Below are positions 16,341 to 25,600 of a stretch of DNA of 64,000 nucleotides, piece by piece. The translations under genes were made by a program, and so were the position numbers. The first letter of the stretch is position 1. Each line of letters begins with the position of its first letter. The stretch comes from Prosthecobacter gellanilyticus (GTDB lineage Bacteria > Verrucomicrobiota > Verrucomicrobiia > Verrucomicrobiales > Verrucomicrobiaceae), in the NCBI RefSeq assembly GCF_007992435.1, contig NZ_BKAG01000023.1:1-64000 (forward strand), given 5' to 3'. The notes under the pieces are model-generated. The model was not told the DNA's origin. It worked only from the letters and a program-made list of their open reading frames with translations, and did no database searches.

Positions 16341-17333
16341 TCAGGGATGCCTGACGAGTCGATATTTCTGCTGCGGACTGTTAGGCTTGTCCGGCAGCGT
16401 GGGCTCGACGAGCCTGGCCGCGATCGCGGGTTGCAGATAGTTTTGGCGGAAAGTGGGACGATGAGAAAGCTCCAGATGCTTCATGCATTGCTGGGTTGTC
16501 ATCGGACCCTTGGCCAGGCATTTGAGCAGTGCCTTGACTTGATCGGTAACTTGATCGGTAACTTGGTCGGTTGAGGTAAGTTCTTCGAGGGCCTGAAGCA
16601 GCGCGGACAGCAGGAACTCGATGAAGATGGTGGAATTGCCTGTCTTGTCCGAAGCCGCAAGAGCCGCATAATAAGCGGATTGACGTTCCCGGATGACTGT
16701 CTCGACTGGAAGCCAGGCGAGCAGAGGCTTCCATCGGCTCAGGATCAGAGTCTGCCAAAGACGGCCCATGCGGCCATTGCCGTCTTCAAAGGGGTGGATA
16801 AACTCGAGTTCGTAGTGAAAAACGCAACTGGCGATCAGCGGATGCTCGTCCGTTTGCTTTAGCCAAGAAAGCAGATCATTCATCAGTCCGCGCACTCGAT
16901 CAGCCGGTGGAGCCATGTGAACCAATTGGTCCCCCTGGGCGATAGCCACACCTTTCCGCCGGTAGGCTCCTGGATGGTCCACCAAACCGCGGGTCAGCAA
17001 ACCATGCGCGGCCAGCAGGTCCTTTGAGGACCATGGCTTCCAGGTTTCCATCGCTTCGTAGGTGGTGAAGGCGTTGCGCACCTCCTGGATGTCTTTTGGA
17101 GGACCCAGCACCCTTTTACCAGCCAGGACGGACGTTACCTGATCAAGAGTGAGCGAGTTATTTTCGATGGCCAGCGAGGCATGGATCGTCTTGAGGCGAT
17201 TTGCCCGTCGAAGAGCAGGTGGCACAGGCTGCCCATGCCGCTCGGCCAGTTGCCCCATTTTCTCGCCGATCTCAGCCACCAGCGCCAGCACGCGTGTATT
17301 CAGGGTGTAGGGAGGCTGGTATGTCTGGCTCAT
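16341..17333 (-). CDS. Fic family protein with built-in inhibitory helix and winged-helix C-terminus
   Basis: 330 residues. The Fic core HPFEDGNGR is complete, with catalytic H181. The N-terminal segment SLAIENN (S53 to N58) matches the (S/T)xxxE(G/N) inhibitory motif, so this is a class II Fic with intramolecular autoinhibition. Such enzymes normally transfer AMP from ATP to target hydroxyls. The C-terminal 70 residues look like a winged helix (MTTQQCMKHLELSHRPTFRQNYL). Between the two lies a TDQV repeat encoded by a 12-bp triplicate. No antitoxin gene is adjacent, consistent with class II. Many chromosomal Fic-wHTH proteins of this layout have unknown targets. Confidence 0.92.
   Translation of the reverse strand: MSQTYQPPYTLNTRVLALVAEIGEKMGQLAERHGQPVPPALRRANRLKTIHASLAIENNSLTLDQVTSVLAGKRVLGPPKDIQEVRNAFTTYEAMETWKPWSSKDLLAAHGLLTRGLVDHPGAYRRKGVAIAQGDQLVHMAPPADRVRGLMNDLLSWLKQTDEHPLIASCVFHYELEFIHPFEDGNGRMGRLWQTLILSRWKPLLAWLPVETVIRERQSAYYAALAASDKTGNSTIFIEFLLSALLQALEELTSTDQVTDQVTDQVKALLKCLAKGPMTTQQCMKHLELSHRPTFRQNYLQPAIAARLVEPTLPDKPNSPQQKYRLVRHP
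16537..16572 (-). repeat. 12-bp in-frame triplicate inside the Fic gene
   Basis: Three direct copies of ACTTGATCGGTA (the third has two changes) read on the minus strand as repeated T-D-Q-V. Being a multiple of three, copy-number change would lengthen or shorten the hinge between the Fic core and the winged helix without a frameshift. Confidence 0.85.
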
Positions 17334-17416
17334 TCAGTCAGAAGAAATGTTGGGCACACGTTGGTCTTTGCAAGCTCACCACACAGACGGTCTTTGGACA
17401 CACGAACTGTGGCAGC

Positions 17417-18238
17417 TCAAACACATCCATACAATTCGTTATACGAATCCTTGATCATGCCCAGCCACTCGCCCTGGTCCATGGACCAGTAGCGGTTGGA
17501 GAAGATCTCCACCTCGCGGTGACCGGTGAAGCCGGTGGCGTCCACCCAGTCAGAGATCTGGCGGATGGGGATGCAGCCTTCACCCATGAGACCGCGATCA
17601 TTGAGGAGATCGGTGGTCGGGGTCTTCCAGTCACAGATGTGGAAGGCGAAGAGACGGTCGTTTGCGGCGGTGAACTGAATCTGGTGCTGAAGCTCCGGGT
17701 CCCACCAGATGTGATACACATCCGCGGCGATGCCCACCTGGGCAGGGGAGCCGAGCGCATCACAGATGTCATTCGCCTGGCGCATGGTGTTCACGGCGCT
17801 GCGGTCGTCCGCATACATGGGGTGCAGGGGTTCGATGCCCAGTTTCACCCCTGCAGCCTCAGCGTCTGGCAGCACGGCGGCGAGACCGTCCGTGATCTGT
17901 TTACGCGATTCCTCCAGCGACTGTCCGGGCACGGCGCCGCAGACTAGCACGATGAGCGGAGCGCCGAGCTTATGCGCCTGTTCGATGCAGCGGCGGTTGT
18001 CATCGATGGCTTCCTGGCGGGAGGCGGCGGTTTTGGCCGGGAAAAAGCCTCCGCGACAAAGGCTCACGATGTCCAGCCCTGCATCCTTGGCCTGCTTGCC
18101 CACGGCAGCGGGATCGCGACCGTCCAGATTGTAACGCCAGAAAGTGATGCCTCCGGCTCCAGCTTCGGCATAACGACGAATGCAATCCTCCGTGCTCCAG
18201 GGTTTGGTCGTGATGGTGTGGATGCAGAGGCGCTTCAT
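17417..18238 (-). CDS. Sugar phosphate isomerase/epimerase-like TIM barrel
   Basis: 273 residues of the xylose-isomerase-like/AP-endonuclease-2 TIM-barrel family. Strand ends carry typical metal and substrate residues: LGIEPLHP (Glu), GIAADVYHIWWDP (Asp, His), FAFHICDW (His, Asp) and HREVEIFS (Glu), which together form the usual divalent-metal site. Members isomerise or epimerise sugars, inosose or hydroxypyruvate, or act as dehydratases; context does not pick one. No signal peptide, so cytosolic. The leader is pyrimidine-rich (CTCTTTCTCCC). The small 66-residue gene lies upstream on the same strand, separated by an inverted heptamer array. Confidence 0.85.
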   Translation of the reverse strand: MKRLCIHTITTKPWSTEDCIRRYAEAGAGGITFWRYNLDGRDPAAVGKQAKDAGLDIVSLCRGGFFPAKTAASRQEAIDDNRRCIEQAHKLGAPLIVLVCGAVPGQSLEESRKQITDGLAAVLPDAEAAGVKLGIEPLHPMYADDRSAVNTMRQANDICDALGSPAQVGIAADVYHIWWDPELQHQIQFTAANDRLFAFHICDWKTPTTDLLNDRGLMGEGCIPIRQISDWVDATGFTGHREVEIFSNRYWSMDQGEWLGMIKDSYNELYGCV

Positions 18239-18290
18239 GGGAGAAAGAGGTTGGGGGAAGGGAACCGAAGCGTCGGCGGGACGGGGTGGA

Positions 18291-18390
18291 GTTTAAAGTT
18301 TAAAGTTACAGGTTCCAAGTTTTGCCGGGAGTCATGCCGCATGAGCGGCTCCCTCCGGGAACTTGAAACTTTCAACCTGAAGCTTGTAAC
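18291..18390. repeat. Inverted pair of 7-bp tandem arrays
   Basis: The plus-strand arm has five heptamers (18291-18325): GTTTAAA, GTTTAAA, GTTACAG, GTTCCAA, GTTTTGC. The minus-strand arm, read from 18390 to 18356, has GTTACAA, GCTTCAG, GTTGAAA, GTTTCAA, GTTCCCG. The 30-bp centre is itself self-complementary (GGGAG/CTCCC around CATGC/GCATG). The unit sequence and period differ from the 9082 element but the architecture is the same. Heptamer arrays recall the short tandemly repeated repetitive sequences known in cyanobacteria; that is recollection, not a match. Confidence 0.88.
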
Positions 18391-18398
18391 CCCCCGTC

Positions 18399-18599
18399 CT
18401 ATTTACCCACCGGGTTCTGACTTCTTCCCCGGCGCCAGCCTTGGCGATGTTTGCCCACCCACTCGGTGAGAGCGCGCTCGAAGCCGATGTCCTGTCCTTC
18501 CTTCTCACTCACCAGCCACTTGTGGCGGTGGATCTCGGCCAGTTCGGCCTGAAATTCAGAGTAGGGGGAGGATTCTCGGTTCGCGTTCGAGTGGGGCAT
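18399..18599 (-). CDS. Small protein resembling the C-terminal motif of DUF4032
   Basis: 66 residues from the ATG at 18599 (MPHSNANRES). The core is EIHRHKWLVSEKEGQDIGF followed by ERALTEWVGKHRQGWR. The pattern HKW-x-SE-x-x-G-x-D-x-G followed by A-x-x-W is one I associate with the end of DUF4032 proteins and with many short uncharacterised proteins of Planctomycetes and Verrucomicrobia. A longer upstream frame runs antisense through the tRNA-Thr gene and is not credible. Function unknown; size and charge suggest a cytosolic binding protein. Its stop lies just beyond the heptamer array. Confidence 0.65.
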   Translation of the reverse strand: MPHSNANRESSPYSEFQAELAEIHRHKWLVSEKEGQDIGFERALTEWVGKHRQGWRRGRSQNPVGK

Positions 18600-18703
18600 G
18601 AGGGCTGGGGGGCTTAACAAGAAAACGTCTGGTCGGCGAAAGTCATGCGCAAGTTTCCTCATCCGCCCCGCCAAAAATTCTCCCCTTCCTGGAGAGAAAG
18701 AAA

Positions 18704-18731
18704 ATGACAAGCCTCTGCGTGCCGCTATATC
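18704..18731 (+). promoter_or_regulatory. Candidate promoter of tRNA-Thr
   Basis: ATGACA (18704-18709, 5 of 6 to TTGACA) and TATATC (18726-18731, 4 of 6 to TATAAT) are 16 bp apart. The implied start is about 20 nt before the mature tRNA. Confidence 0.45.
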
Positions 18732-18757
18732 GTTTGGCTCGTGTTCCCCTCGCACGG

Positions 18758-18832
18758 GCCGAAGTAGCTCAGCGGTAGAGCAGCGCATTCGTAATGCGCG
18801 GGTCGCGGGTTCGATTCCCGCCTTCGGCTCCA
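18758..18832 (+). tRNA. tRNA-Thr (anticodon CGT)
   Basis: 75 nt with encoded CCA. The acceptor stem is GCCGAAG/CTTCGGC, the D arm GCTCAGCGGTAGAGC, the anticodon arm GCGCA-TTCGTAA-TGCGC (anticodon CGU, reads ACG), and the T arm GCGGGTTCGATTCCCGC. A protein gene starts 17 bp downstream. Confidence 0.97.
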
Positions 18833-18849
18833 TTTTCGAGAAGAGAGCC

Positions 18850-19908
18850 ATGTCCGACCGTCCAGCACCGTCCCGATCCAGCCGCCTGCGGCAGAGAGAG
18901 GCTTTGCTCAACGGCATCGCCAAATTGATCGGTTGCGTGGCTCTGGTGGTCACAGTGGCTGTGGTTTTTTATGTGACGGTTACCCAGTTGGACCGGCAAA
19001 GCCCGAAGATTGATCCGGCCTATCTGGATCAGACCGATCCCGTGACGGAGCATTCCTGGTCAGGGACAGGGCAGCCGCCGTCGGCTCAACAGAGCAGCCT
19101 GTCCCGCCCGGTGCTTTCCAGTCCTGAGCCCCTCTCCGTGGGGAGGTCGGCGGAGCCTTCGGGCATGGCCGTTCCAGCCCCGGTGCGCGGGCCGAGTCTG
19201 ACGGATGCTCTCCCAGGTCCGCAGGCCAGCCCGTCCCCGGCGGGGCTGATGGACATTGAGAAGAAGCGTTCCAAGATCGAGGCGGCCACCCATCGCTTTT
19301 TCGCCGCCACCACGGTGACGGAGAAGGCGGCAAGCTCCCGTGACACCGCCCGTGTGGCACCCTTGATGGAGGTCTACTACCAGAAGCATATCCTCAGCGT
19401 GGGCAAATGGCAGAGCCTAGGCTGGGTGACTCCCATGGATGAGCCCGGTCACCGCCTGGCCTATGCCCAGACCCTCTTTACAGACACGGAACCTGTCTGT
19501 GTCATCATTGAGGAAACGGAGGACGGCACGGTGCTGGTCGACTGGGAAAGCAGCGTGCGCTACGGTGAACTGGAGTGGAAGGACTTCCTCTCCAAGAAGC
19601 CCGGGCAGCCCACCCTTTTCCGCGTCATCGCCTCCAGGCCCGCTCCCAATTCTGAGGCCCAGCCACAGGGCAAAGAGGAGGTCATCGAGCTGAAGCACCC
19701 GGCCGGGCAGGGCACCGTGGATGCGTATTTTAACCGCGACGACCCGCAATTTCATTCACTTCTGGAGCAATTGAGGCTTGGCAACTGGACGAACGTCCCG
19801 CTAACCTTGCGACTTTGTTACCCAGGACCGACTTCCAGCGCGAGGGCCGTCCGGATTGCAAGCATCGAAGGAAAAGGCTGGTTGATACTTCAAAACAGAA
19901 GGAGCTAA
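18850..19908 (+). CDS. Single-span membrane protein of unknown function
   Basis: 352 residues from the ATG at 18850, 17 bp after tRNA-Thr; a purine-rich GAAGAGAG lies before it. The in-frame extension upstream would run through the tRNA and is rejected. After a short basic cytoplasmic tail there is one span at about 24-44 (VALVVTVAVVFYVTV). A Ser/Pro-rich periplasmic linker follows (about 60-135), then a folded C-terminal domain (about 140-352) with alternating strands (EPVCVIIEETEDGTVLVDWESSVRYGELEWKDFL). The family is not recognised. Its stop overlaps the region of the next start (GTG at 19910), so it is probably co-transcribed with the PHP phosphatase. Confidence 0.75.
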   Translation: MSDRPAPSRSSRLRQREALLNGIAKLIGCVALVVTVAVVFYVTVTQLDRQSPKIDPAYLDQTDPVTEHSWSGTGQPPSAQQSSLSRPVLSSPEPLSVGRSAEPSGMAVPAPVRGPSLTDALPGPQASPSPAGLMDIEKKRSKIEAATHRFFAATTVTEKAASSRDTARVAPLMEVYYQKHILSVGKWQSLGWVTPMDEPGHRLAYAQTLFTDTEPVCVIIEETEDGTVLVDWESSVRYGELEWKDFLSKKPGQPTLFRVIASRPAPNSEAQPQGKEEVIELKHPAGQGTVDAYFNRDDPQFHSLLEQLRLGNWTNVPLTLRLCYPGPTSSARAVRIASIEGKGWLILQNRRS

Positions 19909-19909
19909 T

Positions 19910-21373
19910 GTGAGCAAGACACCACTCAAAAAGTCGTCCAAGGCCGCCAAGCCGGCCCCAAAGAAGCCATCGTCCAAAGCTCCCCCCGCCAAATCTGCCG
20001 TCAAAAAGCCCGCGCCGAAAAAGCCTGCACCCAAGAAACCTGTCCAAGTGGCTAAAAAACCGCAGCCAGCTCCGAAAAAGCCGGTGAAAAAGGCCGTGCC
20101 GGCCCCGGCGAAGAAGAAGCCCGCGCCAGCCCCTGTGGCTAAAAAGGCCCCCAAGGCTGCTGCCCCGGCCAAAAAGCCAGCCCCGGCTCCCGCCAAGGCC
20201 CCGCCAGCTCCGGTGAAAAAGGCCGCACCTTCCGCACCCGCTGCAAAGGCTCCCGTCAAAGCCGCTGCTCCAGCCCCGGCACCCGCTGCCGCCCCTAAAG
20301 CGGCCGCTGCTGCGCCTGCTCCCGCTGCGAAGGTAGTCGCCACTCCGGCCCTGGCCCCTGCCGTGTCAGTGGCCGCTCCAGCCCCCAAGCCAGCACCAGC
20401 GCCAGCTCCCAAGCCCGCCACTTCGCCTGCGAAGAAGGGGGCGACGGCCAAAGGCGCTGTTCCTGCGATTCCGAGCGAGCCCATCGCTCCGCCGAAACCA
20501 CCCGTGATTTCGTCTGAGAAGCCCGTGGCCACCAAATCGGGCGCTCTTTACTATGACTCCCACATGCACACCCCGCTGTGCAAGCATGCCTGGGGTGAGC
20601 CTGAAGAATACTGCGCCCAGGGCGTGAAGGCGGGCCTCAAGGGTATCATCTTCACCTGCCACTGCCCGATGCCGGATGGCTTCTGGCCCACGGTGCGCAT
20701 GAGCGAGAGCGAGTTCGACGTCTATCTCGGCCTCGTCCAGCGCGCCAAGGACGCCTACAAAAACAAGCTGGATGTCTGTCTGGGCATCGAGAGCGAATAC
20801 TTTCCCGGTTACGAGAAATATATCGAGAACCTGCATCAGCGTGCGCCTTTCGACTACTGCCTGGGTGGCCTTCACTGGCAGTCCAAGGAGTATCTGAACA
20901 AGTTTGAGCAGGGCACCATCGAGGGCTTCCGCCGCACCTACTTTGAGCATCTCGCCGTCAGTGCTGAGACCGGCCTCTATGACTGCGTGGCGCACCCGGA
21001 TCTGGTGAAGAACTACCACCCGGATTCCTGGTGCTTCGCCATCATCAAGAACACCGTCTCCAATGTGCTGGACCGCATCGCCAAAACCGGTGTGGCCATG
21101 GAACTGAACACCTCCGGCCTGAACAAGAGCTACTCCGAGATGAACCCCGGGAACGAGATGCTGCGCATGATGGCGGAGCGGAAGATCCCCATCGTCGTCG
21201 GCAGTGATGCGCATCGCGCCCCGCGCGTGGGCGAGCACTTTGTCACCGCCCTGAACAACCTCGCTGAGGCTGGTTTTGAAGAAGTCAGCTACTTCAAGAA
21301 GCGCGAGCGCCACGACATGAAGATCAGTGACGTGATCTCCAGCATCAAAAAGGCGGCGGACGCGAATTCGTGA
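19910..21373 (+). CDS. PHP-domain histidinol-phosphatase-like protein with histone-H1-like N-terminal tail
   Basis: 487 residues from GTG at 19910, with AAGGAG 6 bp upstream, one of the clear Shine-Dalgarno boxes of the window. Residues 2 to about 210 consist almost wholly of Lys, Pro and Ala (repeated KKPAPKKP, APAPA), like the C-terminal tail of histone H1 or bacterial Hc1-type proteins. The C-terminal 275 residues are a PHP phosphoesterase: SHMHTPLCKHA (about 217-227), FTCHC, GIESEYFP, GGLHW, CVAHPDL, ELNTSGL and VVGSDAHR, the metal ligands of the HisJ histidinol-phosphatase subfamily. The reaction would be histidinol phosphate to histidinol, the penultimate step of histidine synthesis. 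No other his genes are nearby. The tail suggests binding to DNA, RNA or another polyanion. Confidence 0.88.
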   Translation: MSKTPLKKSSKAAKPAPKKPSSKAPPAKSAVKKPAPKKPAPKKPVQVAKKPQPAPKKPVKKAVPAPAKKKPAPAPVAKKAPKAAAPAKKPAPAPAKAPPAPVKKAAPSAPAAKAPVKAAAPAPAPAAAPKAAAAAPAPAAKVVATPALAPAVSVAAPAPKPAPAPAPKPATSPAKKGATAKGAVPAIPSEPIAPPKPPVISSEKPVATKSGALYYDSHMHTPLCKHAWGEPEEYCAQGVKAGLKGIIFTCHCPMPDGFWPTVRMSESEFDVYLGLVQRAKDAYKNKLDVCLGIESEYFPGYEKYIENLHQRAPFDYCLGGLHWQSKEYLNKFEQGTIEGFRRTYFEHLAVSAETGLYDCVAHPDLVKNYHPDSWCFAIIKNTVSNVLDRIAKTGVAMELNTSGLNKSYSEMNPGNEMLRMMAERKIPIVVGSDAHRAPRVGEHFVTALNNLAEAGFEEVSYFKKRERHDMKISDVISSIKKAADANS

Positions 21374-21397
21374 TCGGGCGGGAAGGGGAAGTATCCC

Positions 21398-22036
21398 ATG
21401 ACCGTCCGCACTCATTCCGAAGCCGGGAGCAAGGTTCAGAACGAAGACTTCGTTCTGGCGAAGTGGCATCCTGGAGATCCATCGATCATGATTTGTGCCC
21501 TCGCGGATGGCCAGGGTGGTCGCTCCCATGGGGCCGAAGCTGCGAGAGCGGCTTGTGAGGCTGTGTGGGAAGCCGCCGCAAACTTGCCAGCCCAGCAACT
21601 CTTCATGGATCGCACGTGGATACGCATCATCCAGGAGGCGGATCGGAAAGCTGCAGCGACGGGTGGTTTCACCACGCTGATCGCTCTCGCTATCAGCGAT
21701 GACTTTGCCGCAGGTGCCTCCTGTGGAGATTCTAAAGCGTTCTTCCGTCTCGCTGGGCACACGGAACTGGCCGAGTGGACTGTTCATCAGCGGAAGAACC
21801 CTCCTGTCGGCAGTGAGTGTGCGGATCCTGAACCCTTCATGTGTCATGCCATCGGTGGCAGCAGGCTGCTGATCGTGTCAGATGGAGTTTGGAAATTCTG
21901 TGGCTACGAGGCGCTGAAGACAGCTTTCGAGATTCCGCCGGATCAGGTGGCGGAGCACTTGAAGAGCGCGGTGTTGAGCAGGGCAGGCTCCTCACTTCCC
22001 GATGACTTCAGCTTGATCACTGTGGATTTAGCCTGA
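21398..22036 (+). CDS. PP2C-type serine/threonine phosphatase
   Basis: 212 residues, about the minimal length for the family. Metal-binding motifs in order: NED (15-17), ALADGQGG (35-41, with D38 and G39), GGFTTLIAL, SCGDSKAF, LIVSDGVW and the final PDDFSLITV. Probably removes phosphate from Ser/Thr of proteins in the cytosol. It begins 24 bp after the PHP gene with an upstream AAGGGGAA and is followed 12 bp later by a membrane protein gene, so three or four genes form one transcript. No Ser/Thr kinase gene is visible nearby. Confidence 0.85.
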   Translation: MTVRTHSEAGSKVQNEDFVLAKWHPGDPSIMICALADGQGGRSHGAEAARAACEAVWEAAANLPAQQLFMDRTWIRIIQEADRKAAATGGFTTLIALAISDDFAAGASCGDSKAFFRLAGHTELAEWTVHQRKNPPVGSECADPEPFMCHAIGGSRLLIVSDGVWKFCGYEALKTAFEIPPDQVAEHLKSAVLSRAGSSLPDDFSLITVDLA

Positions 22037-22048
22037 TTTGAGGCCGGG

Positions 22049-22552
22049 ATGCACGATTCCGAAACTGACACGACTTCGAGGCAAGAAGACGCAGGTGATG
22101 CCACCCGTTCAGAAACCTTGAGCGATGGTGATTTGCCGCTGCATATGCGTCCCCTGCCGCAATGGGCATGGATGCTGTCTGTGCTGGTCTTTCCGGCATC
22201 GGTGTTCCTCGCGTTCGGGGCGGCGCGCCTGTTGTCATGGAGCCGGGCGCTGGTGCTGGCGGTGGTGTCCGGCGTTAGCAGCATCGGTTTCGTGCAGCTC
22301 ATGGTGTATCTGGAAAGTCACGATGTGAGCTGGTGGATTACCGGACTGACCAATCTGGCGGGTTTCGTGATGTATTTGGGCTGGGGTTTCCTGATCTATC
22401 GGATCGGTCTTCGACATGGATTGTGGACACCTACAGCCCGGAAACTATGGCGTGCAATCGGGTGGGGCATGGTGGGCATGATCATGCTGAGTGCGTTTCT
22501 GCATTTGATCCTCGCTGTGCTCACGCTGGTGCGGGCTTGGAGAGGGGAGTGA
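22049..22552 (+). CDS. Small four-span membrane protein
   Basis: 167 residues. An acidic, polar N-terminus (about 1-35) precedes four hydrophobic spans at about 38-60, 67-88, 97-120 and 135-160. A GAGG box precedes the ATG, 12 bp after the phosphatase stop. I do not recognise the family. Context suggests it shares regulation with the PP2C and PHP genes. Confidence 0.65.
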   Translation: MHDSETDTTSRQEDAGDATRSETLSDGDLPLHMRPLPQWAWMLSVLVFPASVFLAFGAARLLSWSRALVLAVVSGVSSIGFVQLMVYLESHDVSWWITGLTNLAGFVMYLGWGFLIYRIGLRHGLWTPTARKLWRAIGWGMVGMIMLSAFLHLILAVLTLVRAWRGE

Positions 22553-22673
22553 GAGGTGGATCTGGGGCTAAGATAGAGAATCTACGAGGGCGCCCCGATC
22601 CCTTGACTTCTCACCCCTATGAAAGTCCTGATTTGTTCACAGCGTAGGTGTGGCACCCCCTTTTTTCGAAATC

Positions 22674-25600
22674 ATGCCCACCCGCTTCGTTTTTGCTTCG
22701 ATCACCGGCTTTTGCCTCGCCTCTTCCGCCAGCCTCTTCGCGCAGGACGCGGAAAAGATCACCTACGAGGACCACATCAAGCCGCTGCTGGAGAACAAGT
22801 GCTTCTCCTGCCACAATCCTGATAAAAAGAAGGGCGATCTGGACCTGACCAGCTTTGGCGCGCTCATGACCGGTGGCGGTGGTGGAGCCATTGTGGACGC
22901 GGGGAATCCAGATGGCAGCCGTCTGTGGACGACCTGCGCGAAGAAGGAAGAACCCTTTATGCCGCCGGAAGGCGCGCCTCTGAATGCCAAGGAACTCGAG
23001 ATCCTGGCCAAGTGGGTGACCGGTGGTGTGCTGGAGACGAAGTCCAGCGTGGCCAAGAAATCCAGCAAGCCGAAGGTGGATATGGCCGTGGCCGTTACCA
23101 GTGGCCGCCCTGAGGGACCGATCGCCAAGCCGGAGCACGTGCTTTTGGAGCCGGTGATCGTCACTCCGCGCACCACGGCCGTCACGGCCATGGCTGCGAG
23201 TCCCTGGACCTCCCTGGTGGCCATCGCCGCACCGAAGCAGATCCTGCTTTATGACACCGACACCCGCCAGCTCGCGGGTATTTTCCCCTACACGGAAGGT
23301 TATGCACGCACCCTGCAGTTCAGCCGCAATGGCAGCCTGTTGGTGATGGGCGGCGGTCGGGGGGGCAAGTTTGGCCACGCGGTGGTTTGGGACGTGAAGA
23401 CCGGCAAGCGCATGATCGAGGTCGGCAAGGAGTTTGACCAGGCCATGAGCGCGGACATCAGCCCGGACCACAAAATGGTCGTCGTGGGCTGCACCTCGAA
23501 AAAGGTGAAGTGCTATGACAGCGCCACGGGCGAGGAGCTCTACACCATCGCCAAGCACACGGAGTGGATCCTGGGCACGAAATTCAGCCCGGACGGCGTG
23601 CTGCTGGCCACCTCTGACCGCAACGGCAACGTCATGGTTTGGGAAGCTGCGAACGGCGGTGAGTTCTACATCCTCGGCCAGCACAAGGGACCCTGCACGG
23701 ATCTCGCCTGGCGTGCAGACTCGAACCTTCTGGCCTCCTGCTCCAAGGACGGCACCATCTCTGTCTGGGAGATGAACGAGGGCAAGCAGATCAAGAACTG
23801 GGCCGCGCATGGCGGTGGTGTGCAGTCCGTGAGCTTTACGCCGGATGGCAGCATCGTTTCCTCCGGTGACGACGGCCTGGTGCGTGTCTGGGACGTCAAT
23901 GGCAACAAGAAATCCGAATCGGTGAACCAGGGCGATATCGTCGCCAAAGTGGTCGCTCTCGCTGACTCGAAGTCCTGCGTGACCTCCAACTGGCGTGGTG
24001 AGGTGAAGGTGCTGACGCTTCAGGACAAGATGCCTGAGATCGGTCAACTGAGCAGCAACCCGCCGCTTATCGCCCAGCGCATTGTCGAGGCCGAGAAGCG
24101 CGCTACTGAACTCGTGGCAAAGCTGCCTTCGCTTCAGGAAGCGGTGAAGAAGGCTGAGGAAGATGCGAAGAATCGTCAGGCCAACCTGCCCAAGGTTCAG
24201 GCCGAGGTGGCGGAGAATGATCGTCGTTCCAAAGCCTATCCAGCGGAGATCGCAGCGGCTGAAAAGGCCCTCGGTGAGGCTAAGGCTGCTCTGACCAAAG
24301 CGCAGGCAGATCAAAAGGCCCGTGGAGAAGCCATCAAGGCTCACGCGGACAAGGCCGCCAAGGTGGCCCAACTGGAAAAAGATCTCGCGGCAGCGAATGC
24401 CGAAGCTCCGAAAGTCGCCGCAGCTGACAAGGCCGTGGCTGATGCCAATGGTGCCCTGGAAGGCGCGAAGAAGGAACTCGCCGCGAAGGCTGGCGATGCG
24501 GCTCTCACAGCGAAGGTGAAGGATCTGGAAGGCAAAGTTGGTTCGGCAAAAGCTGAGCAGGAGAAGCTGGCGGCGAGCAAGACCAAGATCGACCAGGCCA
24601 CCGCTGCGGTGACCAAGGCCAAGGCTGAGCTCGGTGCTGCCCCAGGCCCTGTGGCCGAAGTCGACAAGGTGATCGCGGACACCAACGCCAAGATCAAAGA
24701 ACTCACGGACACCATCGCTGCGAAGAAGGCAGAGCTGCCGAAGCTGCCAGCGCTGGTCAAAGCCGGTCCAGATCGCATCAAGGGCGCGGAGTCTGATGTG
24801 GCCACGGGCAACTCAAACCTCGCTGCGGCGCAGATGAATGCCAAGCTGGCTGCGGATGAGATCAATGTGCTGCAGAAGCTGCCCACGGTGCTCAAGGCTG
24901 CGCAGTTCAATGTCGGCGTGCTCGCGGAGAAAGAGACGCTGGCAAAGCTGGAAGGCAGCTTCAACGACTACACCGCCGCGAAGAAAGAGAACGAAGAGGC
25001 CAAAGTTTCCAATGCTTCGAAGATCGAGTCTTCGAAGAAGGCTATCGCTGAAGCGGTGAACCTGCTTCCACAGAATGAAGCCACGCTGGCCAAGCTCAAG
25101 GCTGAGCTCGGCGGTCTGGAAGAAGCGGTGAAGCCCACCAGGACCACGGACGGCGCTGCCTCTGCCAAGCTGGAAGAAGCGAAGAAGACTCTCACGACAC
25201 GTGAGGCCGAACTCGCTGCACTGGTGAAGGCTCGTGACGAAGGCACCGCCGCAGCGAAGAAGAGCGCGGATGACATCGCCAAGGCCATCGAAGGCTTGAA
25301 GAAGAAGCTGGGTGAAGTCGCCACGAAGCTGAAGAACCCTGACGAGCAGGTGAAGAGCAAGCAGGCCGATGTGACCCAGCGTGAAGGCAAGCTCGCTGAG
25401 GCGAAGAAGAGCGTCGCTGATCTTACCGCGGCACTTCCTGGTCAGGAAAAAGCGGCCAAAGACGCTGAGGCAGCACTCGCCAAAGCTGCGGCTGATTTGC
25501 AGGCCGCCGAGAAGGCTCTCAATGAAACGCAACGCGCGAACGGCGAGGCTGAACGTGGAGTGAAGGTTGCTCGTCAGGCTGTGACGAGTGCTGAGAAAGC

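Noticed and set aside
19801-21847. Long Gly/Ala-rich and other minus-strand ORFs opposite the PHP gene
   Set aside because: They are antisense to the Lys/Pro/Ala tail and PHP domain; GC-rich third positions create open frames by chance.
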